Notes: generated from the sequence alone by a model not told the origin. Counted from the stretch's first letter, positions 52,989 through 62,619 are shown. The stretch is DNA of 64,000 nucleotides from Filimonas zeae (GCF_014641615.1 NZ_BMIB01000001.1:1116769-1180768), one strand, 5' to 3'. Numbers and translations: made by a program.

Positions 52989-55490
52989 TTATACAGGATC
53001 TATGTCTGGTATAATGGTTACGCTGCGGTATCTTTTGGTGGATTGTATCAGATGTATCTGTTGTGCTATCTGCATTTTACACTGCTGTATCAACGGTGTG
53101 CTCTTGGGCAGCTTAAACAGCAGCTCGCTCAGGTATTGGTTGCGGATGCGGTTTACTACCGGGTCGGCAGGGCCGTTGATGTATTTACCAAAATCAGCCT
53201 TTAAGCCGTTCAGCATATGCTGTGCTGCTTCCTCCGCTATGTTATGTTCTTTGTGTTTAAATATAACCTGTATAATGCGTGCAAAGGGCGGGTAAAAAAA
53301 CTGCTGGCGGTTGGCCATCTCCAGGCGAAACAGCTCTGCATAGTTGTGTTCTTTTACAAACTGCAATACCGGGTGTTGTGTGTTGCTTACCTGTATCATT
53401 ACCTGCCCTAAGCCATCTCTACGCCCGGCACGGCCGCTTACCTGTTCCATCAGCTGGTAGGCGCGTTCGTTTACGCGAAAGTCAGCAAAGTTGAGTATAC
53501 CATCTGCATCCAGAATGCCCACCAGGTTTACGTGTTCAAAGTCCAGCCCCTTTACCACCATCTGTGTACCCACCAGTATGTCTATCTTCTGCTGCTCAAA
53601 CATCTTAATCAGGTTATCATGATCGTGTTTGCCTTTTACACTGTCGTAGTCCATCCGTGCGGTTTTCGCATCCGGGAAGGCTTCGGCAATCATCTCTTCA
53701 ATCTTCTCCGTACCAAAGTTCTTTTGTATAAACTTATTACTGCCGCAGGCGGCGCAGGAATGTATTACAGGGTAGGTGGTGCCGCAGTAATGGCAGGCCA
53801 GTTTGTTTTTGCTTTTGTGGTAGGTAAGCGTAACATCGCAGTTGCGGCATTGCGGTATCCAGCCGCATACACCACATATCTGATAAGGCGCATAACCCCG
53901 GCGGTTCTGAAACAGAATCACTTGTTTTTTCTGGTTCAGCGATGTTTGAATAGCCGTTTGCAGTTCCGGCGTCATCATTACCTTACTGCGGTCGTGCGTT
54001 ATTACGCGTTTTACATCTACTATCTCAATCTGCGGCAGGGCTACATTACCATAACGTTCCGTAAGCTGCACCAATCCGTATTTAGCGGCCTGTGCATTCG
54101 CATAACTTTCTATGGAAGGGGTGGCAGAACCCAACAGCACTTTAGCCTGAAACAGAGACGCATAGTAAATAGCCGCATCCCGGGCATGGTAGCGGGGGGC
54201 AGGTTCCTGTTGTTTGTAGGAGGCATCATGTTCTTCATCGGCAATAATGAGTCCTATATCCCGGAAGGGCAGAAACACGGCAGAGCGTGCGCCCAGTACC
54301 ACTTTCACCTCGCCGCTTTTCACTTTGTTCCATATCTCTACCCGTTCGTTGGGGTTGAATTTGGAGTGATAAATGGCAATGTTACCACCAAAGTGCTTTT
54401 GTATACGGCGTATAATCTGTGCGGTAAGGGCAATCTCAGGCAGCATGTACAGTACCTGTTTGCCTTGCCGCATATAATGTTCAATCAGTTTAATGTACAC
54501 CTGCGTTTTGCCGCTGGCAGTAACGCCGTGCAGCAGGCACACCTGTTTCTGCTCAAATATGCTTCCGATCTTTTCCACGGCTTCCTGCTGTTGGGGGGAG
54601 AGGGTAAAGTCGATATGCACATCTTTAGGTAACGACATAATACGATCAATAGATCGTTTCTCCGTGCGCAGAATGCTTTTCTCCATCAGGCCTTTCAGCT
54701 GTGCCGATGTGGCGTTTGCTTTTTTCAGCAGTTCAGACTGGGCTACTTCGCCCTGCGTGCGTTGCAGGTGAATATAAGCCAGCAGCAGCTCCAGCTGTTT
54801 GGGGGCCTTGTTCTGCATCCAGTTGTTCAGCAGGTCGGCCAGCCCATCTTCCGTATCATAAGGTGGCTGTAGTATTACATAGGTTTCCTTCTTCTCTTTG
54901 TATTTCTCTTTCAGCTCTTCCCATACCAGGCACACCTGTTTTTCTATCAGGCGTTTAATAACAGGGTACACATGGCTGGCATCCAGTATCTGCTGAATTT
55001 CGTTCAGGCGCAGTTCTTTCTTAATATTCAGTGCTTCTGCCACCACAAATTCCTCTTCATCCAGATCGGTCATATCACCCTCGTCATAGCTGTCGTTCCA
55101 TATCAGAATGGTTTCACTGCTCAGCTTCAGGTTAGAGGGTATCGCGGCCTGCATTACTTCCCCTTCGGTACACATGTAGTAGTCCGCAATCCATTCCCAA
55201 AAGGCCAGCTGTGCGGGGTGCAGCAGCGGCTTATCATCCAGCACGTTCAGTATCGGCTTGGGGTCAAACGCTTCCGGTTTCTGTGTAAAGGTGCGCTTTA
55301 CCAACCCGGCGTATTTTTTATTCTTACCCAGTATTACCTCTACCCGTATACCTGGTTCTACAGCACCTTTCAGATGATCCGGCACCGCCCATGTAAAGTT
55401 TTTAGGCAGGGCAAGCGGTATCAGTACCTCGGCAAACAAGGTATAGGTAACGTGTTGGGAGAATAACTGGTTTGGTGAATGCGAATTCAT
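52989..55490 (-). CDS. priA: Primosomal protein N' (replication restart helicase)
   Basis: 833 residues. The N-terminal 3'-OH-binding domain precedes the helicase core with Walker A LLHGVTASGKTQVY, DEEH in IIADEEHDASYKQ, and the helicase C motifs. Eight zinc-binding Cys are visible in CGVCGWIPQCRNCDVTL and HYCGTTYPVIHSCAACGSNKF. PriA loads the replicative helicase at stalled forks. Length is somewhat above the usual 730, mostly from a spacer in the N-terminal region. It precedes murB on the same strand. Confidence 0.95.
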   Translation of the reverse strand: MNSHSPNQLFSQHVTYTLFAEVLIPLALPKNFTWAVPDHLKGAVEPGIRVEVILGKNKKYAGLVKRTFTQKPEAFDPKPILNVLDDKPLLHPAQLAFWEWIADYYMCTEGEVMQAAIPSNLKLSSETILIWNDSYDEGDMTDLDEEEFVVAEALNIKKELRLNEIQQILDASHVYPVIKRLIEKQVCLVWEELKEKYKEKKETYVILQPPYDTEDGLADLLNNWMQNKAPKQLELLLAYIHLQRTQGEVAQSELLKKANATSAQLKGLMEKSILRTEKRSIDRIMSLPKDVHIDFTLSPQQQEAVEKIGSIFEQKQVCLLHGVTASGKTQVYIKLIEHYMRQGKQVLYMLPEIALTAQIIRRIQKHFGGNIAIYHSKFNPNERVEIWNKVKSGEVKVVLGARSAVFLPFRDIGLIIADEEHDASYKQQEPAPRYHARDAAIYYASLFQAKVLLGSATPSIESYANAQAAKYGLVQLTERYGNVALPQIEIVDVKRVITHDRSKVMMTPELQTAIQTSLNQKKQVILFQNRRGYAPYQICGVCGWIPQCRNCDVTLTYHKSKNKLACHYCGTTYPVIHSCAACGSNKFIQKNFGTEKIEEMIAEAFPDAKTARMDYDSVKGKHDHDNLIKMFEQQKIDILVGTQMVVKGLDFEHVNLVGILDADGILNFADFRVNERAYQLMEQVSGRAGRRDGLGQVMIQVSNTQHPVLQFVKEHNYAELFRLEMANRQQFFYPPFARIIQVIFKHKEHNIAEEAAQHMLNGLKADFGKYINGPADPVVNRIRNQYLSELLFKLPKSTPLIQQCKMQIAQQIHLIQSTKRYRSVTIIPDIDPV

Positions 55491-55516
55491 GATTTGAATG
55501 GGCTAAGATACGCCGC

Positions 55517-56839
55517 TTAACGCAGCAATTGTCTCAGCCGTTGCAGGTATTTGCCGGTGAAGGCCCTGCGCCGTTGAAAACCCTGGGCAATGGTTGTTTC
55601 ATGCCCGTGCCTGCGGCGGTTCAGCAACTTAGGGTGGGCAATCAGCTGGCTGGAATAAATACCCGTATGCCCGCTGCTGAGGTAGGCCGCAGTACAGCCT
55701 ATAGCAAAATAAGCCATGTACGCAGGCCCAAACAGTTCTATACCCATTAAGGTACACGCCACCGGTGTATTGGTAGCTCCTGCAAACACCGCCAGAAAGC
55801 CTGTTGCGGCCAGTAAATCTACCGGTACACCCAGGGGGGCTGCCAGTGCATTACCCAGTGTAGCACCTATAAAAAACAACGGTGTAACCTCACCACCCTT
55901 CATACCGCAGCCTAAGGTAATAGCGGTAAACAACAGTTTCCACCACCAGCTGAAAGTGTTGACCCCACCAGGCTGAAAAGCATTTACAAGTGATACGCCA
56001 TCGGGCTGTTGCGAAGTAACACCCAGCCCCAGATAATCGCGTGTTTGTAACAGATATACCAGTGCTATCAATATAACGCCACCTATAGCAGGTATTAACC
56101 AGCGTACGGGAACGATTTGTGTAAAAAAGCTTTTGATACGATGGGTAAGCTCTGCAAACAAAAAGGCAGCAAGGCCAAATAGGATACCTGCCAGTGCTAT
56201 CTTTCCCAGCAATAGCAATTCAAACGGTGCCAGGCCCGGCTGTATAGGATAATGCGTATGCGCTATCTGCCACCAGCGGCAGGTATAATCTGCCAGCAGC
56301 GCCGCCGCAAGGCAGGGTATAAATGCCCTCCAGCGGTAACTACCCACGGCCAGTACCTCCAGGGCAAACACAGTACCTGCCAGTGGCGTACCAAACACAG
56401 CCCCAAAGCCAGCGGCAATACCTGCCATCAGTAACAAAGGGGTATGTAAAGTAAGCGGACGTAACCAGCGGCTTACCATAGCAGCAATACTGCCGCCCAT
56501 TTGCACAGCAGTACCTTCGCGCCCGGCAGAGCCGCCAAACAAGTGGGTAATAATAGTACCTGCCAGCACCAGCGGAGCCATACGCCCCGGCACACCGGCA
56601 CCGGGTTGGTGTATCTCTTCCAGCAACAGATTATTGCCCTTTTCACTGTTTTTACCAAACAACTGATACAAATAGTAAATAGCCACCCCTGCTGCGGGCA
56701 ACAGATATAACAGCCAGGCATGGGCATAACGGATATGCGTAACCGCATCCAGCAACCACAGGAATAAAGCAACAGCGCAACCGGTAACAACAGATAACAG
56801 CAAAATAGCGGCGGAATGGGAGAGTAGTTTCTTTAACAC
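55517..56839 (-). CDS. CLC-type anion transporter, probable fluoride exporter (CLC-F)
   Basis: 440 residues with about ten membrane helices. Start codon is GTG, directly behind the riboswitch. CLC core motifs are GGSAGREGTAVQMGG and GMKGGEVTPLFFIGATLG. In place of the chloride-type GSGIP motif it has GRMAPLV, with Met in the ion-binding loop; a Met in this region and the GREGTAVQMGG form are features I associate with the fluoride/proton antiporter branch (recalled). Gene order is unrelated. With a fluoride riboswitch upstream, export of fluoride is the preferred function. Classical chloride channel is the alternative. Confidence 0.85.
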   Translation of the reverse strand: MLKKLLSHSAAILLLSVVTGCAVALFLWLLDAVTHIRYAHAWLLYLLPAAGVAIYYLYQLFGKNSEKGNNLLLEEIHQPGAGVPGRMAPLVLAGTIITHLFGGSAGREGTAVQMGGSIAAMVSRWLRPLTLHTPLLLMAGIAAGFGAVFGTPLAGTVFALEVLAVGSYRWRAFIPCLAAALLADYTCRWWQIAHTHYPIQPGLAPFELLLLGKIALAGILFGLAAFLFAELTHRIKSFFTQIVPVRWLIPAIGGVILIALVYLLQTRDYLGLGVTSQQPDGVSLVNAFQPGGVNTFSWWWKLLFTAITLGCGMKGGEVTPLFFIGATLGNALAAPLGVPVDLLAATGFLAVFAGATNTPVACTLMGIELFGPAYMAYFAIGCTAAYLSSGHTGIYSSQLIAHPKLLNRRRHGHETTIAQGFQRRRAFTGKYLQRLRQLLR

Positions 56840-56876
56840 GTCTGCAAAAATTTACCTTTCAATAATGTGAATATTG

Positions 56877-56940
56877 TTATTGCAGGCGCCATCGTCCCTC
56901 TGGTTAGGGCGGTTAATAAGGCGGAGCACCATCGCCCTAA
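56877..56940 (-). ncRNA. Fluoride (crcB) riboswitch
   Basis: Minus-strand leader of the CLC gene. It begins GGGCGATGGTGCTCCGCC, continues AACCGCCCTAACCAGAGGG and ends GACGATGGCGCCTGC, which follows the crcB-motif consensus. Stems can be drawn: GGCG with CGCC, CCCT with AGGG, and a pseudoknot GGTGC with GCGCC. The end of the aptamer CTGCAA (56885-56880) is complementary to TTGCAG (56847-56842) just before the GTG start, which could form an expression platform controlling translation (inference). Confidence 0.88.
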
Positions 56941-56942
56941 GG

Positions 56943-56950
56943 CAAAGGTA
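56943..56950 (-). promoter_or_regulatory. -7 promoter box of the CLC gene
   Basis: TACCTTTG on the minus strand matches TAnnTTTG. Transcription would start around 56937, exactly at the 5' end of the riboswitch. Confidence 0.65.
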
Positions 56951-56955
56951 AAAAG

Positions 56956-56988
56956 AAAGGGTGATATGGCATGCATATATCACCCTTT
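56956..56988 (-). terminator. Terminator of the tlpA-like gene
   Basis: 12-bp stem AAAGGGTGATAT / ATATCACCCTTT (56956-56967 with 56977-56988), followed on the minus strand by CTTTTT. Confidence 0.85.
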
Positions 56989-57054
56989 AGATGTGCAGCA
57001 AACAGTGTAACCTGTTTGCCGCGTGTCCGGTATAGAAACGATGCGTTTCCTGTG

Positions 57055-58515
57055 TTATTTAGCCAGCTCCTGCGCCAGCAGTTGTTCCAGCTCTTCCGCT
57101 TTACTGGGCACGGGCGCGCTGTTGCTTACCATATTCCCCTGCTTATCTATCAGCACAAACTGCGGTATAAATCTGGCCACATAGGTTTTTCCCACCACAT
57201 TGTCTGCATCCAGTAGTTGCAACCATTCCGGTTTGTCTTCGGCCAGTGCTTTTTCCCATTCCTTTTTTCCATCCGATACAGATATACTTATAATAGCCAG
57301 GCTGTCGTTGTTTTTGTATTTGCTGTACAATGCTTTTAATGCCGGTGTTTCTGCGCGGCAGGGGCCGCACCAGCTGGCCCATAAGTCCATATACACCACC
57401 TTGCCTTTAAAGTCACTCAGGCTCCAGGTTTTACCGGTATTGCTGGGTAGTGTAAAAGCGGGGGCCGGTTTGCCTATTTGGGTACGCACCAGTTCGGCTG
57501 TTCTTTCTGCCAGGCGTGTATCCAGTTGCTGTGCATATACCGGGTTTTGCACGGCCTCCAGGTACACGGCCATTTTGTTTTTGAAGTCTTTGGTATCCTC
57601 AAAAGTTTTGCATTTACCTATCTGGCTGGTCAGTTGTCTGTACAGCACCAATTGTTTAATGGGGTCTTTATAAGTGTTGAGTATTTTGTCCAGCTTGTAA
57701 TACTTGCTGAGTTTGGCATCGGGGTGCTGCAGTTTCTCTAACCGTTCGCTATGGCTGAGGTATTGGGCAGACATGAGCCAGTTTGTGTACATGGGCGATA
57801 GCATGTATTCCGGCACAAACAGGTTATTGAGAATAGTGGTATCGAAGTGTTGTTTAATAAATGCCTGTGTTTGATGGTAATCAAGGTTTCTTATTTCGGT
57901 ATGCACCATCAGAAAGTACAGCCCTGCCAGTTTATTATTGGTACGCACCACTTTGCCAAAGTATTCCAGGTACGGATCGTTAACGCTTTTGTGGTTAAAC
58001 ACTTTGCCGGCAAGCGAATCCCTCAGTTTTTTAAAGTCTGCCACATAAGCCAGCAGGTCTGCTTCCTGCTTATCGTACCAGCCAATGGTATCATTACGTG
58101 CATATAGTATGGAATCCACCAACAACTGAAAGCGGTTACTTTCTGCACCTTTGCCCGTAATCTTTTTACTGGCCAGCAGTGTTTTATAATTGGTGGCATC
58201 GCCGGTAATGGTAAGCTCGTATCCCGGCGCTACAAACAAATCATTTATTTGGGTGGCATGCTTTTGTATATTGGCCAGTGTTGGGGCTGCTACTTTAAAA
58301 GTCTTCAGGTAAAAACGCCCTGTACTATCTACCGGTATGGTATCCATTTCGGTAATGCCATATTCGTTTTCAAAAGCCAGTATCAGATAGGATTCTGTGC
58401 AATGCGTAAGCTGCCCCTGTATAATCAGTGGCTTTGTGGTAAGGTGGGGCTGCGCATGGCAGAAAGAAACAGTTCCCCAAAGGAGCAGGGCATATAACAA
58501 GCATGAATATTTCAT
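57055..58515 (-). CDS. TlpA-like thioredoxin with DUF4369 N-terminal domain
   Basis: 486 residues. A signal peptide (about 1-21) is followed by a DUF4369 beta-sandwich (about 25-130), a helical middle region (130-340), and a thioredoxin/AhpC-TSA domain with the redox pair Cys-Gly-Pro-Cys in WASWCGPCRAETPAL. It would act in the periplasm in disulfide reduction or cytochrome maturation. It is 27 bp behind dusB on the same strand. Confidence 0.9.
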   Translation of the reverse strand: MKYSCLLYALLLWGTVSFCHAQPHLTTKPLIIQGQLTHCTESYLILAFENEYGITEMDTIPVDSTGRFYLKTFKVAAPTLANIQKHATQINDLFVAPGYELTITGDATNYKTLLASKKITGKGAESNRFQLLVDSILYARNDTIGWYDKQEADLLAYVADFKKLRDSLAGKVFNHKSVNDPYLEYFGKVVRTNNKLAGLYFLMVHTEIRNLDYHQTQAFIKQHFDTTILNNLFVPEYMLSPMYTNWLMSAQYLSHSERLEKLQHPDAKLSKYYKLDKILNTYKDPIKQLVLYRQLTSQIGKCKTFEDTKDFKNKMAVYLEAVQNPVYAQQLDTRLAERTAELVRTQIGKPAPAFTLPSNTGKTWSLSDFKGKVVYMDLWASWCGPCRAETPALKALYSKYKNNDSLAIISISVSDGKKEWEKALAEDKPEWLQLLDADNVVGKTYVARFIPQFVLIDKQGNMVSNSAPVPSKAEELEQLLAQELAK

Positions 58516-58542
58516 GCTGTTAAATTAATCCTTTTTATAATA

Positions 58543-59580
58543 TTAGAGGGGACAGTTTTCGTGGTAATTAATCAGTTCAATAGGCTCATAAGCTACCTCA
58601 AAGCCCTGATAGGTAGTAAGCACCTCATCCAGTACCGCTTCAATTTCTTCCGGCTCGGTTAACACCACCAGCCTGTTGCGGAACTCTTTAATATTGGGCA
58701 GGCCTTTCAGGTATTTGGCGTAGCAGGCGCGCATTTCAAAAATGCCGGTGCGTGGCCCTTTCCACGCTACTGATTTGCGCAGGTGCTGTTTACATACCCC
58801 TACCCGTTCTGCCACAGTGGGCGGGTGGTGCATTTCGCCGGTTTGTAGGTAGTGTTTAATCTCGCGGAAAATCCACGGGTGACCAATAGCGGCCCTGCCT
58901 ATCATAATACCGTCTATACCATAGCGGTTTTTATATTCCAGTGCCTTTTGCGGGCTGTCAATATCGCCGTTACCAAAGATGGGGATACGTATGCGTGGGT
59001 TGTTCTTTACTTTACCAATCAGCGTCCAGTCAGCCTCACCCTTATACATCTGGCTGCGCGTACGGCCGTGAATAGCCAGGGCTTTAATACCCACATCCTG
59101 CAAGCGCTCCGCTACTTCTTCAATGTTTTTGCTATCCTCATCCCAGCCCAGACGGGTTTTTACGGTTACCGGCAGGTTGGTAGCTTTTACGCAGGCATCG
59201 GTAAGACGTACCATCAAATTCAGATCTTTTAACACACCAGCACCCGCGCCTGCACCTGCTACCTTTTTTACGGGGCAGCCAAAGTTGATGTCCAGCAGAT
59301 CAGGACTGGTAACATCTACAATGCGGGATGCCATAGCCAGACTATCTTCATCCCCCCCGAATATCTGAATACCCACGGGCCGTTCGTAGTCGAATATGTC
59401 CAGTTTCCTGCGGCACTTGATAGCATCCCGTATCAGCCCTTCGCTGGAAATGAATTCTGTATACACCAGATCAGCCCCGTTGTTTTTACAAACAGCGCGG
59501 AAAGGCGGGTCGGTTACATCCTCCATAGGAGCCAGTAAGAGCGGAAAATCAGGGAGTTCTATGTTATCAATCTTTACCAC
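58543..59580 (-). CDS. dusB: tRNA-dihydrouridine synthase
   Basis: 345 residues. A flavin TIM-barrel enzyme that reduces uridine to dihydrouridine in tRNA. Signatures are LAPMEDVTDPPFRAVC, QIFGGDEDSLAMAS, DINFGCPVKKV, the catalytic Cys in MRACYAKYLKG and HGRTRSQMYKGEADW. The start codon is GTG. It lies in a leftward row between a DUF4846 lipoprotein (44 bp) and the TlpA-like gene. Confidence 0.95.
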   Translation of the reverse strand: MVKIDNIELPDFPLLLAPMEDVTDPPFRAVCKNNGADLVYTEFISSEGLIRDAIKCRRKLDIFDYERPVGIQIFGGDEDSLAMASRIVDVTSPDLLDINFGCPVKKVAGAGAGAGVLKDLNLMVRLTDACVKATNLPVTVKTRLGWDEDSKNIEEVAERLQDVGIKALAIHGRTRSQMYKGEADWTLIGKVKNNPRIRIPIFGNGDIDSPQKALEYKNRYGIDGIMIGRAAIGHPWIFREIKHYLQTGEMHHPPTVAERVGVCKQHLRKSVAWKGPRTGIFEMRACYAKYLKGLPNIKEFRNRLVVLTEPEEIEAVLDEVLTTYQGFEVAYEPIELINYHENCPL

Positions 59581-59624
59581 AGTACATCAGCATTAAACCG
59601 CAAAGGTAACTGTGAAAAGTGGTT

Positions 59625-60488
59625 TTACCGCTGCGGAAGCCTTTCCGGGAACTTTTTAAGCTGATCTTTAGTAAAAGTCCATTCCGGCGTATACAGGTAT
59701 TTATCTATATCCGCTGAGTACCAGGGGGCTGCGTCATCCGGCCGGTTGGGGTTCAGGAGTATATGAATATCCTGCGCCGGCATATAACTCTGCGCCAGCA
59801 GAAATATTTTATCGCCCGTGGCTGCGTTTACCGCTACATCGGCCACTATTACGGCGTGGCCGGGAGAACCGCCTTTAATAAACACATTACCCGGCGCTAT
59901 GTCTTTGGTATCTGCTACCGTTTTCAGGTCTTTACTAAGGGAAAGCGTACCCGCCCACGCAAACACGTTCTGCAGGTACTGATCCAGACAGTTATGGCCG
60001 TTACAGGGTGTGCCCGACTGTTGCTTTACCAGCCGGTTGTTCTTTTCGCTAAATCGATATCCCCGCATCCAGCTGCTGTATTCCATTACAGCGCCATCTG
60101 TAGCGCTAAAGGCTATCTGCCCATACCGTGCATTGGCAAATTGATATTCGGCATATAGTCGCATCACCGCATCAGCACACTGTTGCAGGTCTTTCTTGCC
60201 CACCGGAATATCCAGCACGGCAAACTGGGCAGTCTGGTTGCGTTTAGGTTCGCCGTTGTATAAGTATACGGTTTTATCTGTTTTTAGCGGCACCTGCCGC
60301 AGCCATGCACCAAAGGTGCCGGGCGCTGCCGGCACGCGTTTATAACCTGCGGGCAGAGAAATATCGCCAATGTTTTTGTATACAGCAGGGGCAGAGGCGG
60401 TGTGATGGCGTGCCGGTTGCTGCGCTTGTGTGCACGCTAAACTCACCAACGCCGGAAACAGGAGCAGGAAGTATATCCGTTCTTTCAT
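59625..60488 (-). CDS. DUF4846 lipoprotein
   Basis: 287 residues. SPII signal with Cys19 in LVSLACTQAQ. The remainder matches the DUF4846 pattern: ISLPAGYKRVPAAPGTFGAW, LYNGEPKRNQTAQFAVLDI, SSWMRGYRF, NVFIKGGSPGHAVIVADVAV and FLLAQSYMPAQDIHIL. Conserved His/Asp in SPGHAVIVADV suggest a hydrolase active site reminiscent of the NlpC/CHAP kind, but this is unproven. It faces the periplasm. Confidence 0.85.
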   Translation of the reverse strand: MKERIYFLLLFPALVSLACTQAQQPARHHTASAPAVYKNIGDISLPAGYKRVPAAPGTFGAWLRQVPLKTDKTVYLYNGEPKRNQTAQFAVLDIPVGKKDLQQCADAVMRLYAEYQFANARYGQIAFSATDGAVMEYSSWMRGYRFSEKNNRLVKQQSGTPCNGHNCLDQYLQNVFAWAGTLSLSKDLKTVADTKDIAPGNVFIKGGSPGHAVIVADVAVNAATGDKIFLLAQSYMPAQDIHILLNPNRPDDAAPWYSADIDKYLYTPEWTFTKDQLKKFPERLPQR

Positions 60489-60598
60489 ACATCAGCTTTT
60501 GCATAAGATGCAATGGCTGGTGTATTCCATAAATCTGAGGTAAGAAATATTAGCAGGGTAACCTTATATCAATAAAAGGCCTGTTGCACTGCTGTTGC

Positions 60599-61102
60599 TT
60601 AGAAGATAGCCTCTATGGTTAGCAGTTGCTTGTTAAACTCCCATGTATCGCCCACCTGCTTCTGCCGCAGCTGAGCAGCCAATGGTGCATGAGGAGATAG
60701 AAAGATGACCAGGGTATTGGCAATTGTTTGTTTACCCAGGCCCGCCGCTATAAAAAAGCACACAGCTTTACACTGTACCACTGTGCCGGGTATTACTTTA
60801 TCATGCAGGCTGCTTACACTAATCTCATACAACAGCGACAGCTCCTTCAGATTCTCCGCCAGCTGTTTGCCATGCATCTCTTTTTCCAGATGGTTCATAG
60901 CCCGGCTGGTTTCGTATTTATCACCTGCAGAGCTTTTCTCTTCATTATTAGCACTTTGCTGTGCAGCTTCCATCTTTTCACGTATAACCGTAATACGTTG
61001 CTGTAGCTGTTGTTCAGCAAATTGTTTCAGCTGTTGCTTAAAGGCCAGTTGTGCTTCTTTTGTCATCAGTGCTAATGTAGGCTGTTTTGTATTTACTGCC
61101 AT
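60599..61102 (-). CDS. Gre-factor-like protein
   Basis: 167 residues with the two-part layout of GreA/GreB: an N-terminal antiparallel coiled coil (about 15-85, with acidic tip segment NNEEKSSAGDKYETSR) and a C-terminal FKBP-like domain (KVIPGTVVQCKAVCFFIAAG, ALVIFLSPHAPLAAQ-like). Gre factors enter the RNA polymerase secondary channel and stimulate cleavage of backtracked RNA. Its start overlaps the end of the glycosyltransferase gene by 10 bp, implying one transcript. Members of this subfamily are sometimes mis-labelled as 3-oxoacyl-ACP synthase. Confidence 0.75.
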   Translation of the reverse strand: MAVNTKQPTLALMTKEAQLAFKQQLKQFAEQQLQQRITVIREKMEAAQQSANNEEKSSAGDKYETSRAMNHLEKEMHGKQLAENLKELSLLYEISVSSLHDKVIPGTVVQCKAVCFFIAAGLGKQTIANTLVIFLSPHAPLAAQLRQKQVGDTWEFNKQLLTIEAIF

Positions 61103-62619
61103 TCACTTTTCACCTCCTTAATTTCATCAATCAGCCTTTGCCTTACATCAATGTTAGCACCCGTAAAAACAAAGAGCGTAGTGCCGTACTCCCGGGCAAG
61201 TGTATTATCTACCTGAACACTCTTCTGCGATGACTGGAAATAAGGGCTGGTAGTTGCCAGTTCGTCATCTTTGTCTGCATATTCCTTCACCCGTATCAGA
61301 TTGCGGTAAGGGCTATCCAGTTGAAACCAGTTGATATAATCTGCGTTGAAGGTTACCGCCTTAATGCCTTTCCTGCTGTAAAAGTTTATAGCGCCTGCCT
61401 GCCCATAGTTATCGCACAGCACCAGCGTGGCAGCGGTATCGGATATAGCGCTGTATACGGAATCTACTTTATGCGCCAGTTCCCGCCAGCCCAGCATATC
61501 AGCAAAGTCCTGCGGCAGTTGGTGGTCCTTGCCATCTTCCCAGCGAAGCAATCCCCAATTCTTATATTTTTCCTGATGCGCAACAATGTACTGCGGGCTT
61601 TGGTTAGGGAAGGCTCTCTGGTAAAGCGGAATAAATAACAGCACCGGAACCAGCAGTGCAACCGCATATACTATTTTGCGCCTGCCTGCCGGAAATACAG
61701 CCGTAATATAGGTTGCACCAAAAGCGATGTATATGGGGTACAAACCAATGGCATAATAATCCTTAGCCCGGAAGTACAGAAAAATGGCCAGCGTAAATAA
61801 CAATGACCAAAAGAAAGACCGGTGTTTCTGAAACGGCTTATGTACCAGCAATGCCACCAATCCCGCCAGTATTACGTGCACGGAGCCGATATTGAAAAGC
61901 AACTGCGATTTCAAAAAATCACCCCGCGTTGCATTTACCAGTTGTGTACGGGTAAGCAACTCCATATGATGTATTACCGGAAAGTGGTTGTGGTATTGCC
62001 ACAGCAGGTTGGGCAGCACCAGCAACAAGGCCAGCATTACCGCCAGGTACAATGCCTTGCGGGTAAATATGTTCCGCTGGCGGGTAACAAGCAGGGCAGG
62101 TACACAGCCCATTGCCAGAAACAGCACATTGTATTTATTAAGAAAGCCCAGCGCAAAGGCTACCGCCCCCAGGTATAACCAGCGGGATTGTTCTCTCTGC
62201 TGATACCGGATAAGACAATAGTATACCGTAACCCAGGCAAGTACATCAAACGAATTGGGTTGGTAAAGGGTATTCAGCCGCAGCAGCACCGAGAATAATA
62301 TACAGGTAGCGCCCAGTATATGCGCCAACAGATCGCCATTCAATGCTGTAATACTTTTCCATACCATTACTAAAGTAAGGGCACCAAACAGTGCAGGAAA
62401 AAAGCGTACCCAGAAAACCGTATTACCCAGCAACTGAATCAGGTAAGATATCCAGGACGTAAGGGGAGGTACAGATAAATAACCCCAGGCCAGGTGACTA
62501 CCTTGGTCCAGATGCAGATACTCATCCCGGTGCAGATCGTATTCCGGACTAATCAGCTGGTATTGCAGCACAAACTTAACCAGCACAAAAACAAGGAGTA
62601 CAGCAGTTTTCTTATTCAT
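61093..62619 (-). CDS. GT39/ArnT-type glycosyltransferase
   Basis: 508 residues from the ATG at 62619; a longer frame upstream would add a tail without membrane features. About ten to twelve membrane helices. The GT-C catalytic loop after the first helix contains HRDEYLHLDQGSHLAWG, where Asp-Glu is expected to bind the dolichyl or undecaprenyl phosphate sugar donor. It transfers sugars to lipids or proteins outside the cytoplasmic membrane. It overlaps the Gre-like gene. Confidence 0.88.
   Translation of the reverse strand: MNKKTAVLLVFVLVKFVLQYQLISPEYDLHRDEYLHLDQGSHLAWGYLSVPPLTSWISYLIQLLGNTVFWVRFFPALFGALTLVMVWKSITALNGDLLAHILGATCILFSVLLRLNTLYQPNSFDVLAWVTVYYCLIRYQQREQSRWLYLGAVAFALGFLNKYNVLFLAMGCVPALLVTRQRNIFTRKALYLAVMLALLLVLPNLLWQYHNHFPVIHHMELLTRTQLVNATRGDFLKSQLLFNIGSVHVILAGLVALLVHKPFQKHRSFFWSLLFTLAIFLYFRAKDYYAIGLYPIYIAFGATYITAVFPAGRRKIVYAVALLVPVLLFIPLYQRAFPNQSPQYIVAHQEKYKNWGLLRWEDGKDHQLPQDFADMLGWRELAHKVDSVYSAISDTAATLVLCDNYGQAGAINFYSRKGIKAVTFNADYINWFQLDSPYRNLIRVKEYADKDDELATTSPYFQSSQKSVQVDNTLAREYGTTLFVFTGANIDVRQRLIDEIKEVKSEWQ

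Noticed and set aside
53532..54632. 366-codon frame antisense to priA
   Set aside because: priA motifs on the other strand are complete. The antisense frame is explained by codon bias.
60499..60513. TTGCATAAGATGCAA palindrome before the DUF4846 gene
   Set aside because: Short arms and no regulator nearby; an operator cannot be claimed from one copy.
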